Assembly (NCBI RefSeq): GCF_000381345.1
Contig: NZ_KB906409.1
Span: forward strand, 59,858 to 123,857
Source of the DNA: Deinococcus apachensis DSM 19763
GTDB taxonomy: Bacteria; Deinococcota; Deinococci; Deinococcales; Deinococcaceae
Reading direction: 5' to 3'
Length of the DNA stretch: 64,000 nt
In this document: piece by piece, positions 42,501 to 50,161 of the stretch
Numbering within the stretch: position 1 is the first letter of the stretch
Layout: each line of letters begins with the position of its first letter
Notes under the pieces: model-generated
Seen by the model: the letters and a program-made list of their open reading frames with translations, nothing else
Told to the model about the DNA's origin: nothing
Database searches by the model: none
Translations under genes and position numbers: made by a program

Positions 42501-42957
42501 GAGCGCACCGCTCGGCCAGGCGCTGCGCCCCCACCGCCTCGCAGCGTTCGCGCCACACCGTCAACCAGTCGAAGAGATCGGGCCGGTCCCCTAGGGTCAG
42601 ACCCTCCAGCAGGGGCCGGACGGCGTGCTCGGGGTCCAGGACCTGCCCCTCCAGCAGCGCGCGGACATCCGTCTCGACGAAGGGGGCCAGCGCCAGCGGA
42701 TCGGCCCCCTGCACGAGGTCCGTCCCGAAGGCCTTCTGCATGCGCCTCAGCTGCTGCACCAGGTTGTTGCGCCCGGCCTGCTCCGCCGTCCCGGGCCACA
42801 GCAGGTCCGCCAGTCGGGCGCGGGGCAGGGGACCTTCCACCGCGAGCAGGGTCAGGATCTCCAGCGTCCGCCCGTCACAGCGCACGGGAGTGCCGTCCGG
42901 CGCCCGCAGGCACGGCTCACCCAGCAGCGTGAGCTGCCATGTCCCCAAGTCGTTCAT
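39592..42957 (-). CDS. BTAD-type regulator with ATPase and TPR domains
   Basis: 1,121 residues. Winged helix (WQLTLLGEPCLRAPDGTPV, GRTLEILTLLAVEGPLPRAR), BTAD (LSEDAWRRMMRLQYLQGDAR), ATPase with Walker A GAPGVGKTR (about 265) and Walker B LTVVVLDDLQSYD (about 375), and about 480 C-terminal residues of TPR repeats (LASNLSNLAVVLDHQDRHRE, PVALANLGICLAELGRAREA and others). Compared with the gene at 8725 it belongs to a separate subgroup that it shares with the gene at 37515. Such proteins sense a ligand or partner through the TPR/ATPase parts and activate nearby promoters. Its targets are unknown; no CTTGCGC repeats are seen close by. The start lies 9 bases after TAGAAT. Confidence 0.9.
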   Translation of the reverse strand: MNDLGTWQLTLLGEPCLRAPDGTPVRCDGRTLEILTLLAVEGPLPRARLADLLWPGTAEQAGRNNLVQQLRRMQKAFGTDLVQGADPLALAPFVETDVRALLEGQVLDPEHAVRPLLEGLTLGDRPDLFDWLTVWRERCEAVGAQRLAERCARLEREGDLSAATEAAEKLLRVLPLSEDAWRRMMRLQYLQGDARAALRTYDRCVSTLREHLHTEPLPETRDLAREIARGARLPRPARATLPPLPPPALVGRADAWARLEAAWAAGQLIFVTGAPGVGKTRLLRDFADSKGAYLSLDGRPGDTSVPYSCATRNTRTYLARHPDLPLEAHERAELARLLPEYGEAGVAAPPLENEADVQRFHGALLAVTRRAMAGLTVVVLDDLQSYDDATLEYGAFMMSSAYPLGAHGIARHLIGFRAGELSPRADALVHGLIEAGVAVLIELEPITDRDVRALVESLGLPQAEGLAAQLTRYAGGNPLFILETVKYLHENGGLERGLPSRLPPPGQAGSVLEQRLARLSHRATLVARAAAVLQADFTLELITETLGLPLLDTVSAWEELEAAQLVQGERLGHDLIAEAVRAGTPAAVGRVLHRASARVLTQHQADPARIAGHWLEGGDDRQAAPWLLRAGEAAAGRLRLREAAGFFERAALILEAAGEDAAAFAAFTRRAEVLQTSPDRAARQASLDALFERASGPTRSARAWHLQAELHVAYGEGAEAEEAARAGLTRLGGVDDVPLRANLLADVGAALWAQERMAEAASVLADAVTLLEPLGDTGDLASNLSNLAVVLDHQDRHREAEEHHRRACALLDRLGGAQFQPVALANLGICLAELGRAREAQDVLWQAEAVARRADGALQWDATRAMLIAQTHVDLAEYDLALRRYREALALPDGGGWARPQLHTSLAELLLTLGSPEEAETHARAASTWPNLPSTSRSRALIALARVLTTRGAQEAEETFREAERALEGNTRPLPRIRWWLTRGPLESPERALAWAREALRVAQAHELGGYEVTAHVRVAQAMGRAGRFPEARCHAEEAVRLLAHREPADISRGEAHLTLCQVLLALNDPGADRALEEATAWLQGALTGHVPPEYRPGFTARNAVNAQILDAVRQRRLAQA

Positions 42958-42966
42958 GATGCCTTC

Positions 42967-42972
42967 ATTCTA
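42967..42972 (-). promoter_or_regulatory. -10 box of a leaderless promoter (BTAD gene at 42957)
   Basis: TAGAAT on the minus strand, close to the ideal TATAAT, lies 9 bases before the ATG. No ribosome binding site is present. Confidence 0.5.
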
Positions 42973-43075
42973 GGGTGTCCTGGTCCGGATGCGGAGGCCT
43001 CAAGGGGCAGTGGGCAGGGTGGAGCGGGCGCGGGAGCCAGACTGCAGCCGAATCTTCGACCTTAGGTGGCACGCC

Positions 43076-44329
43076 CTAACCCCCCGTGCTGCCGCGGGCT
43101 GTGGTGAGGTCGTGCAGGCCACGGTCCAGGGTGGCCGCCACGACGGCGACGGCAAACAGTGCCGTCATGCCCAGCAGCGCGGCGGTGAAGGGCAGGCGGT
43201 CCAGGGCCACGCCCCCCAGCAGCACGCCCAGCGGGGAGGCCAGCATCGTCAGCACCGCGGACGCCGAGAACACCCACGCCCGCAGTTCGGCGGGCGTGCG
43301 CTCCTGCAGGATGGTCGGGATAAGCGGGCCGTTCGGGCCGGAGATCAACCCGCCCACGAAGCAGACAGCCACGGCCACGGGCAGCGTGGGGGCGAGCGCC
43401 AGTCCCCCGAAGAGGCCGCACAGGCCCCAGACGCTCGCCAGGAAGGTGGTGCGCCGGGACCAGCGCCCGCCGAAGCGGCCGAACAGCAGGGCACCCAGGA
43501 CCGACCCGACGCCGAACGCCGACACCAGGGTCCCCAGCCCCACGGCGTCCTCCGTGCGGCGCGCGAACACCGGCAGGACCACGGCGAACAGCGCCGCCAT
43601 GAGCGCCCCGAACACCACGCTCGATCCGAAGATGACGCGCAGGGGGCCGTCGCGCCAGAGCCACCGCCATCCGGCCCAGCGGTCGATGTCCACCCGGGGA
43701 AGGAGGTCGGGCGCTTCACGCTCACGCCCGCGCGCAGACCTGGGCACGCCCCACCCGATCAGGGCGGCGGACACCAGAAACGACGTGGCATCAATCCACA
43801 GCACCCGGCTGGCCCCGAGGGTGCTGATCAGCACCCCCGCCAGCAGCGGCCCCGTCCAGCCCGAGCCGCTCTCGGCCACCTCACTCAGGGTGTTGGCGTG
43901 TTCCAGCGGCACCCCACCCTCCCGGGCGAGGTCGGGGAGCAGGCTGGCGCGGGCGGTGCTGCCCGGGCCCTCCAGCAGGGCCCGCGCGAAGGCGAGCACC
44001 GCCACCTCCCAGAAGGGCAGCCGTCCGCCCAGGGCGAGCAGGGGCAGCAGGGCCACGGCCAAGGCACTCAGGACATCCGAGAGGATGCTCGCCCGGCGGT
44101 AGCCCAGGCGGTCGATCAGGTCAGCGCCGAAGAGGAACGACAGCAGGCCGCCGCTCAACCCGCATAGCGCCACCACCCCGGTCAGGGTGGGGCTGCCCGT
44201 GGACGAGAGCACGAACCAGGGCACCGCCAGTTGGGTGACGGCCGAACCGTGCCAGGAGATGGCGTTGGCGAGGGTCAGGGTGTACAGCGGCAGACGGCCG
44301 GAACGAGAAAGAACAGCAGAGGGGACCAT
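43076..44329 (-). CDS. MFS transporter, efflux type (MFS_3/EntS-like)
   Basis: 417 residues from the ATG at 44329, which follows GGAGTGACC; an in-frame start 12 codons earlier has no such site. Twelve hydrophobic segments can be counted. The motif between helices 2 and 3 reads GADLIDRLGYRRASILSDVL (the MFS Gly-x3-Asp-Arg-x-Gly-Arg-Arg pattern), and the acidic/basic cytoplasmic loop in the middle (SARGREREAPDLLPRVDIDR) is as in drug and siderophore exporters of the MFS_3 group. It probably pumps a small compound out. A 14-codon ORF lies in the 5' leader (44451-44495), and a cupin gene lies upstream on the same strand. Confidence 0.87.
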   Translation of the reverse strand: MVPSAVLSRSGRLPLYTLTLANAISWHGSAVTQLAVPWFVLSSTGSPTLTGVVALCGLSGGLLSFLFGADLIDRLGYRRASILSDVLSALAVALLPLLALGGRLPFWEVAVLAFARALLEGPGSTARASLLPDLAREGGVPLEHANTLSEVAESGSGWTGPLLAGVLISTLGASRVLWIDATSFLVSAALIGWGVPRSARGREREAPDLLPRVDIDRWAGWRWLWRDGPLRVIFGSSVVFGALMAALFAVVLPVFARRTEDAVGLGTLVSAFGVGSVLGALLFGRFGGRWSRRTTFLASVWGLCGLFGGLALAPTLPVAVAVCFVGGLISGPNGPLIPTILQERTPAELRAWVFSASAVLTMLASPLGVLLGGVALDRLPFTAALLGMTALFAVAVVAATLDRGLHDLTTARGSTGG

Positions 44330-44450
44330 GGTCACTCCGTGGTGGACCGCGCCCGGTGAGGGCACGGCGAGAGAACGGCAGGCGAGGAGCCAGCTCGTTC
44401 CCCACGGGCAGACCGCGAGGCATCAATGGGGGTCTGGGCGCGTGGGGAAC

Positions 44451-44495
44451 TCAATTCCCACGGCCGGAGACGGCGCCGCAAAGTGTGCCAGGCAT
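44451..44495 (-). CDS. 14-residue leader peptide upstream of the MFS gene
   Basis: AAAAGGAGGGATCT, one of the best ribosome binding sites in the window, precedes an ATG that opens MPGTLCGAVSGRGN and stops. The stop sits in a small hairpin (44442-44461, GTGGG-AA paired with TT-CCCAC). The MFS start codon is 121 bases downstream. Short translated leaders with hairpins are common before drug-efflux genes, where ribosome stalling opens the structure. This role is inference. Confidence 0.45.
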   Translation of the reverse strand: MPGTLCGAVSGRGN

Positions 44496-44606
44496 AGATC
44501 CCTCCTTTTCTGTTCCCAGGGTAACGGGAGAGCGGCCTGGGGGAATACGCCGGATGGCGCAGCGGGCGGGGGGCCCGGAGCCGGGCCTTCTCCTCCCCGT
44601 CGCGGT

Positions 44607-45062
44607 TCAGGGCACCGGGTGGAGGTCGTAACGCGCCGTGAGATCGGCCAGCACCCCCAGGTCCTGCGGGGGCCAGGACGGCGAGGCCGCCACGATCCCC
44701 GCGAGATCGGAGAAGTAGCCCTCGAAGCCGCCGGGCGTCATGAAGGTCAGGAAGCGGGCGGGCTGGTCGAAGGGGTTGGCGAAGGTGTGGGCCACGCCCG
44801 GCTCGACCCGCAGCGCCTCACCCGCGCGCACCACGCGGCGCTCGCCCTCCATCTGGAATTCCAGGTGGCCGCCCAGGATATAGAACGCCTCGGTGAAGGT
44901 CGCGTGCGTGTGGGGAGCGGGACCTCGGAAGTGAGGCTGGCAGGTGTACTCCAGCAGGGACCACGCGCCGTTCGTGTCGCTGCTCACGACGTGGAAGACC
45001 AGCGTGTTGCCCAGAACGTGCAGGGTGCGGGGAGTGGAAGTCTCGGTGATCGTCGCCGTCAT
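44607..45062 (-). CDS. cupin domain protein
   Basis: 151 residues. Cupin motif 1 is GPAPHTHATFTEAFYILGGH with metal-type His, His and Glu, then LEFQMEGERRVVRAGEALRV, and motif 2 is PGVAHTFANPFDQPARFLTF with the third His. All ligands for one divalent metal seem present. GAGGAGGCGACCC precedes the ATG. It is similar in length and pattern to the cupin at 51818-52312 (both have a DTNGA block before motif 1 and PPGF/PGGF after motif 2), so they are paralogs. Possible roles are a small dioxygenase, an isomerase or a sensor; it may be co-expressed with the MFS gene downstream. Confidence 0.85.
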   Translation of the reverse strand: MTATITETSTPRTLHVLGNTLVFHVVSSDTNGAWSLLEYTCQPHFRGPAPHTHATFTEAFYILGGHLEFQMEGERRVVRAGEALRVEPGVAHTFANPFDQPARFLTFMTPGGFEGYFSDLAGIVAASPSWPPQDLGVLADLTARYDLHPVP

Positions 45063-45209
45063 GGGTCGCCTCCTCGCGCGGCGGGTTTTCCGAAGTTCGC
45101 GCGTGGCTTCAAGGTACGGAGCGAGCGGGACTGCACGCGCCGTGCGGTTGGAGGAGAGTGGTGGGCGACGGTCGCCCCCTCTATTTGGAGGGGACGTCCG
45201 GCGAGGGGC

Positions 45210-47202
45210 TCAGCCCCGGTCCTGCTCCAGGGCCACCCGGGTGGCCGCGGCACGGGTCCGGACACCGAGCTTTGAGAACACCGAGCGCACGTGCCCGGCC
45301 ACGGTGGTGACGCTCACCCCCAGCCGGGCGGCGATCTGGGGATTGGTCAGGCCCTCGCTGAGCAGCCGCTGCACGTCCCGCTCCCGCCCGGTGAGGTCGA
45401 ACGCCGAGCCTGTGGGACGGGTGGCCGGAGCTGTCGCACTGGAAATCACCTCCAGGGCGAGGGCGCACGCATCATCAGCGGTCAGCCCCCGGCCTTCCCG
45501 GACGAGCTCGGTAAACCTGGGGGTTCCCAGCGCCTCCCGGGCCAGTTCCAGCAGCGCGTCGAGGGCCGCCAGATGGCTCGGAATGGGCCGGATGCCCACG
45601 CTGGCCCACCGCTGATCCGCCGCCCCCCTCAACCGCGCGGCGGTCGCGGAGTCGAGCCGCCCGAAGGTGGCGGAGAGTCCCGCGAGGGCGTAACCCACCA
45701 CCGCCGCGTCCTCCAGATCCAGGGCATGGGTGAGTGCCTCGAACAGCAGGTCGCGCGCGCGCTCCTCCTCGCCCAGGGGCAGGAGCATCGCCGCCAGCGC
45801 GGTCGCCGCGTACCCACCCGAACTCCAGCTCCCCGCGGTAGGCCGCCAGGCCGCGCTCCAGGTGGGCCACGCCCGCCTCGCGCTCCCCCTGATTGGCGAG
45901 GTGCCGCCCCAGCGCCGTGTGGGCCAGCCCCACTGCCCACGGGTCGCCGGAGGTCTGGGCCACCTCCACGGCGCGGTGCAGGATCGGCAGGGCCGGTTCC
46001 AGCGACGTGAAGGAGGCCCCCATGCCCCACAGGGTGAGGGCGCGCATACGCAGCAGGGGCGGCGCCCCCGGGGGCAGCAGCGCGTGCGCGTCCCGCGCGA
46101 GGGTGTAGGTGACCGGGAACTCGCCCTGCACGTGGGCCATCGCCGCGGCGACGAGCAGGGTGCGTCCCCGGTCCACGGGCGTGAGGTCCCCGGTCAGGAC
46201 GGCCGCCGCCTCCCGCACCGGTGGCGTGAGCGCGAAGCGGTCCCTGTCCCGCACGACCAGGCCGTGCTCCACGAGTGCCGTGAGGACGTCGAGCGCGTCT
46301 GCCGCGCCCCCGGCCACCGCCTCGAATGCGTCCAGGTCGAAGTTGGCGGGGAACACGCCGAGACGGGCGAACACCTCGCGGGCCTCTGGCGGCAGCAGGT
46401 CGTGGCTCCATTGCAGGGTCGCCCGCAGGGTCCGGTGGCGCGGCGGCACGTCGTGGGTGCCGGAGGCCAGCAGGGCGAGGTTCAAGCGGGCGAGGACTGC
46501 GTCCAGGGGCAGCACCCTCAGCCGGGCCGCGGCGAGTTCCAGCGCGAGGGGCAGGCCGCCCAGCGCCCGCACGAGCCGGGCCACGCTCCCCGCATTGGCG
46601 GCCGTCAGCGCGAAGCCGGGAGAGGCGCGCCGCGCCCGCTCCGCGAACAGCCGCCCGGCGGCCGACCTGCCGACCTCGTGCAGGTCGTGCGAGGCGGGCA
46701 CACCGAGCGGGGCGAGGGGAATCTCCAATTCTCTGGAGAGGTGCAGCGGCACGCGGCTGGTCACCAGCAGGTGCATCCGCGGCGCACCGCGCAGGAGTGC
46801 GGCCACGAAGGGCACGGCCCCCAGGACGTGCTCGAAATTGTCGAGCAGCAAGAGACCCTGGCGGTCCCGCAACGCGTCCAGCACTGCCGCCGTGGCGTCC
46901 CCGGCGACGCGCAGGCCGAGCACCGCAGCCACTGCATCGGGCACGAAGCGTGCGTCCTGCACCCCATCGAGGGCCACGACCCAGGCACCACCCTCGAATT
47001 CCGGGGCCAGCTGACGCAGCAGTTCCGCCGCGCAGCGCGTCTTGCCAATACCGCCCGGCCCGGTGAGCGTCACGAGGCGTTCCCCCCCGTCCCGCAGGGC
47101 CTGACGTAGCCGGTCCAGATCGGCCTCCCGCCCCACCAGCGGGGCCAGGCCAGCGGGCAGCACCGACGACAGATCGGGAAGAACGGGCGCGTCCGTGTTC
47201 AT
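45210..47202 (-). pseudogene. ATPase-LuxR transcriptional regulator split by a frameshift
   Basis: From ATG 47202 (after AGGAG) the frame encodes an NB-ARC/AAA-type domain (VGREADLDRLRQALRDGG, Walker A TGPGGIGKTR, Walker B QGLLLLDNFEHVL, LVTSRVPLHLSRELEIPL, GGLPLALELAAARL) and TPR-like helices up to GLAAYRGELEFGW. Beyond about 45815 this frame becomes Gly/Arg-rich noise, while another frame continues sensibly: YAATALAAMLLPLGEEERAR and, at the end, a LuxR helix-turn-helix (DLTGRERDVQRLLSEGLTNP, QIAARLGVSVTTVAGHVRSV). One extra G in GGGTGGGTAC (45811-45820, minus strand) explains the break. Rejoined, it is a normal regulator of about 660 residues. It may be a real mutation or a homopolymer sequence error. 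Confidence 0.75.
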
Positions 47203-47250
47203 GGAGTTCTCCTGATGTTACCCGTCTCCGGGGCGGGCACGATCTCCTTG

Positions 47251-47295
47251 TTCTACCCGGGTAGTATTGACGTCACAATATTAGCCGGGTAATAT
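47251..47295 (+). promoter_or_regulatory. promoter with stacked palindromes between the LuxR regulator and the DUF2239 operon
   Basis: TTGACG (47267-47272) and TAATAT (47290-47295), 17 bases apart, make a strong promoter, and the ATG of the plus gene is only 6 bases further, so its mRNA is leaderless. Three palindromes overlap it: CTACCCGGGTAG (47253-47264), TATTGACGTCACAATA (47265-47280) and AATATTAGCCGGGTAATATT (47277-47296). CCGGGTA plus RTATT occurs twice as a direct repeat. This is probably the binding site of a local regulator, perhaps the LuxR-type protein. Confidence 0.6.
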
Positions 47296-47301
47296 TCAAG
47301 C

Positions 47302-47871
47302 ATGGAAGAGCACTTCACCGTCTTTGTGGGAGACCGCCACCTCATCTCGGGTCCGTTGCGGGAGGTGCTGGCACAGGTCAAGGCCCGGGAGGAAACGTCC
47401 GAACGTCCCCTCCTGATCTTCAACCACACCGGCAACCCCGTCGACTTCGACCTGCGCGGCCCCCTGGACGAGGTGATCGCCCGTGTTCAACCCCCCCGCA
47501 AGCCCGCCGGGCGGGGGCGCCCCCGGCTCGGCGTGGTTGCCCGCGAGGTCACGTTGCTGCCCCGCCACTGGGACTGGCTGGAAGCCCAGCCGGGGGGAGC
47601 GTCCGCGGCCCTGCGCCGTCTCGTCGACGAGGCCCGCAAGCGCGACCCGGGCCGCGAAGGCGTGCTCGCCGCCCAGACTGCCGCCGACCGCTTCCTGGGG
47701 GTGATGGCGGGCGACCGTCCCGGCTATCAGGAGGCCTCGCGCGCCCTGTACGCCCGTGACCGCGTCGCGTTCGAGGCCCACATGGCGGGCTGGCCCCCGG
47801 ATATCCGCACCCACGCCCTGAACCTCGCCGCTCCCGCTTTCGAGGAGGTACCCGCCACCCCCACTCCCTGA
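47302..47871 (+). CDS. DUF2239 family protein
   Basis: 189 residues (MEEHFTVFVGDRHLISGPLR). It matches my memory of the DUF2239 family, about 190 residues: FVGDRHLISGPLREVL at the start, LLIFNHTGNPVDFDLRG, GRGRPRLGVVAREVTLLPRH followed by WDWLEAQPGGASAALRRLVD, and a C-terminal YARDRVAFEAHMAGWPPDIR. The function is unknown; the compact RLGVVAREVTLLPRHWxWL segment with Arg-rich surroundings has been compared with DNA-binding folds, which I cannot verify. The start has no ribosome binding site and lies 6 bases from a TAATAT box. First gene of an operon with an MFS pump and a GIY-YIG protein. Confidence 0.78.
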   Translation: MEEHFTVFVGDRHLISGPLREVLAQVKAREETSERPLLIFNHTGNPVDFDLRGPLDEVIARVQPPRKPAGRGRPRLGVVAREVTLLPRHWDWLEAQPGGASAALRRLVDEARKRDPGREGVLAAQTAADRFLGVMAGDRPGYQEASRALYARDRVAFEAHMAGWPPDIRTHALNLAAPAFEEVPATPTP

Positions 47872-47971
47872 GCCTCCTCCTGCCTGAACGGGCGCCCCCA
47901 CGGCGCCTTCTCCCCCGCGTTGCCAGGACAGCGCGGACGCCCTCCCGTATTCCTTTCCCCCGGAGAACCCC

Positions 47972-49183
47972 ATGAGCCACGCCCGCCCCCCCGGCCTCGC
48001 CTTCATCTTCGTGACCCTGGTGATCGACATGATCGGCCTCGGCGTCATCATTCCCGTCGTGCCCGAACTCGTCGGACAGCTCGCCGGAGACGCCCGGAGC
48101 CTGGGGCTGCTCATCGCCCTGTACGCCCTCGCCCAGCTCCTGGCCGCGCCCGCCCTCGGCGCCCTCTCCGACCGCTACGGGCGCCGCCCGGTCCTGCTCG
48201 GCGGGGCCCTCCTCGCCGCCCTCTCCTACACCCTGGCGGCCCTCGCGCCGACGCTGGGGTGGCTCTTCCTCGCGCGGGCCCTGGGGGGAATCGCGGGCGC
48301 GACGGTCGGGGTGGCGAACGCCTACATCGCCGACATCAGCACCTCGGCGAACCGGGCACGCCACTTCGGCCTCGCCGGTGCCGCGTTCGGCCTGGGGCTC
48401 ATCGTGGGTCCGGCCCTGGGCGGCCTGCTGGGCGCGCACGGCCTGCGCCTGCCTTTCATCGCCTCTGCGGCTCTCGCGGCCCTGAACTTCCTGTACGGCC
48501 TGCTCGTCCTGCCGGAGTCGAGGCGCGGCGTATCCGCTCCCTTCGCTCCCCGCGCGCTCGTGCCCCTGCGGGCCCTCGGCGTTCTCGGCCGTTTCCCAGG
48601 TCTGCCCCTGCTCGCCGCCGTCGGCGTGCTCGCCAACCTCGCCACCCAGTTCCTGACGAGCACCTGGGTGCTGCACGGCACGGTCCGCTACGGCTGGAAC
48701 GCCAGCACGAACGGACTCACGCTCACCGTGGCCGGGCTTCTCGGGGTGTTCGTGCAGGTCGCGTTGCTGCCGCGGGTACTCCGGCGCCTCGGGAACGAGC
48801 GCACCATCGTGGCCGCCATCGTGCTCGGCGCGCTGGGGAACCTGCTGTACGGCCTCGCCGCGCAGGGCTGGATGCTCTACGCCGCCATGCTGGTCGCCTC
48901 GCTCGGCGGTCTGGGAGGCCCTCCCCTGCAAGCCCTCATCGCGGGGAAGGCGGCCCCGGAAGCCCAGGGCGCGGTGCAGGGCGCGCTGGGGGGACTGAAC
49001 GCCCTGTGCGCGGTGGTCGGCCCGCTCGTCGCCACCGCCCTGTTCGCCCACTTCACGGCCCCCCACGCCTCATTCGCCCTGCCCGGCGTGGCCTTTTTCG
49101 CCGCCAGTTTGCTGCTGCTCGCCAGCCTCGCCGTCTTCCGGGTCACGGCCGCCCGGTCCATCCCCTCCGGAGAACCCGCATGA
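47972..49183 (+). CDS. MFS transporter, TetA-like drug:H+ antiporter type
   Basis: 403 residues with twelve hydrophobic segments. Helix 1 carries LVIDMIGLGVIIPVVPEL (the Asp of TetA and relatives), and the motif A loop is GALSDRYGRRPVLLGGALLA. LARALGGIAGATVGVANAYI corresponds to motif B, and GLAGAAFGLGLIVGPALGGL to motif C of drug antiporters. It is probably an exporter of a hydrophobic compound; TetA-like members in Deinococcus and soil bacteria are rarely tetracycline resistance genes. It starts 100 bases after the DUF2239 gene and overlaps the GIY-YIG gene (ATGA). Confidence 0.9.
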   Translation: MSHARPPGLAFIFVTLVIDMIGLGVIIPVVPELVGQLAGDARSLGLLIALYALAQLLAAPALGALSDRYGRRPVLLGGALLAALSYTLAALAPTLGWLFLARALGGIAGATVGVANAYIADISTSANRARHFGLAGAAFGLGLIVGPALGGLLGAHGLRLPFIASAALAALNFLYGLLVLPESRRGVSAPFAPRALVPLRALGVLGRFPGLPLLAAVGVLANLATQFLTSTWVLHGTVRYGWNASTNGLTLTVAGLLGVFVQVALLPRVLRRLGNERTIVAAIVLGALGNLLYGLAAQGWMLYAAMLVASLGGLGGPPLQALIAGKAAPEAQGAVQGALGGLNALCAVVGPLVATALFAHFTAPHASFALPGVAFFAASLLLLASLAVFRVTAARSIPSGEPA

Positions 49184-49530
49184 CCGGTCCCACCGCCCCC
49201 CGCCGCTACAAGGGCTTTACCCCCACTGCCGGGGTCTACCGCATCCTCCACCTTCCGTCCGGCCGGACCCTTCTTGGCGCCAGCCCCCACGCCCAGGGGA
49301 TGCTCAACCGGCTCCGTTTCCAGTTCACCCTGGGCAGCTTTCCGGGGAAGACCCTGCAGGGCGACTGGAACGCGGATGGCGAGGCCGCCTTCCGCTTCGA
49401 GATCCTCGACGTGCTCGCCCCGGACGCGAACGGGGAGGTGGGGGACGCCGACCTGGCGGAACTCCTGAACCTGTGGGAGGAACGGCTCGCGCTGCCCGCC
49501 GGGCAGAGGTACGGAGCGAAGGGGGCCTGA
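49180..49530 (+). CDS. GIY-YIG nuclease-like small protein
   Basis: 116 residues. PTAGVYRILHLPSGRTLLGA resembles the GIY ... YIG opening with the first triplet as Gly-Val-Tyr and the second as Leu-Leu-Gly, followed by the helix NRLRFQFTLGSFPGKTLQGD and FRFEILDVLAP, the strand normally near the Glu/Asn of the fold. The catalytic Arg/Glu cannot be placed with certainty, so activity is unsure. It overlaps the MFS stop by ATGA. A similar order (DUF2239, MFS, GIY-YIG) would be worth searching for in relatives. A strong terminator follows at 49551. Confidence 0.65.
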   Translation: MTGPTAPRRYKGFTPTAGVYRILHLPSGRTLLGASPHAQGMLNRLRFQFTLGSFPGKTLQGDWNADGEAAFRFEILDVLAPDANGEVGDADLAELLNLWEERLALPAGQRYGAKGA

Positions 49531-49550
49531 CCACGGGCGTCACAGACCAA

Positions 49551-49587
49551 CAAGGCGAGGAGTTGCCGTCAAGCCCTCCTCGCCTTG
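49551..49587 (+). terminator. hairpin terminator after the GIY-YIG gene
   Basis: CAAGGCGAGGAG (49551-49562) and CTCCTCGCCTTG (49576-49587) are perfect 12-base complements with a 13-base loop, followed by CTTCT. It lies between convergent genes and probably stops both. Confidence 0.7.
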
Positions 49588-49642
49588 CTTCTGATGGTGC
49601 TCAGCGCCGCACCTGGTCCTCCGCCATGACCCAGGGTCCGCC

Positions 49643-50161
49643 TCAAGGATGGCTGAGTTGCCAGGCGGTGACGAGCCGGGCGTACAGGGTCCGGAGCACA
49701 GGCCCGACGACGGTCTCCATGTCCGATGTCGTCGCCACCTCCCCCCGGGCCACCGTCTCCCAGAGCACGTCCACGGGTCCCATAAGTACCTCCGGGGAGC
49801 GGTCGCGCACGAGTTGCAGGCGAATGGTGTAGGGAACATCGGCGTTCCGGCTGGGGTACTCCACGACCAGATTTGTATGCACCAGGCAGTCCCCCAGCCG
49901 GAAATTCGGCGTTTCACGCTGTTCAATTCCAGCAGCCCCCGCCTCTTCGACCAGAGACTGCAGCACGATCAGGGGCACGTGGTCGGTCGTCCGCACGCTG
50001 ACCCCTTCGGAAATACAGACTTCGGAGGCGCGCAGGGCTGCCAGGGGGTGAGGCCCGCCCCCACCCGCGCTCGCCCAGCCTGAAAGGATGCTGACCGTGA
50101 CGAGCCACGCGGCAAGCGCGAGGCGGTTGAGCAGTGAGGTACGCACGTGTCGACACTCCAT
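49643..50161 (-). CDS. secreted hypothetical protein
   Basis: 172 residues from ATG 50161 (MECRHVRTSLLNRLALAAWL...). The ATG shares one base with the stop of the upstream gene (TGATG), so the two are translationally coupled. A signal peptide ends near GWASA. The mature part is beta-rich (CISEGVSVRTTDHVPLIVLQ, GDCLVHTNLVVEYPS, YTIRLQLVRDRSPEVLMG) with two or three cysteines that could pair outside the cell, and a C-terminal helix. No family is recognised. It is probably made together with the larger secreted protein upstream. Confidence 0.65.
   Translation of the reverse strand: MECRHVRTSLLNRLALAAWLVTVSILSGWASAGGGGPHPLAALRASEVCISEGVSVRTTDHVPLIVLQSLVEEAGAAGIEQRETPNFRLGDCLVHTNLVVEYPSRNADVPYTIRLQLVRDRSPEVLMGPVDVLWETVARGEVATTSDMETVVGPVLRTLYARLVTAWQLSHP

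Noticed and set aside
47972..49183. Tetracycline resistance determinant
   Set aside because: The TetA-like motifs are shared by many general exporters; nothing in the sequence ties it to tetracycline.
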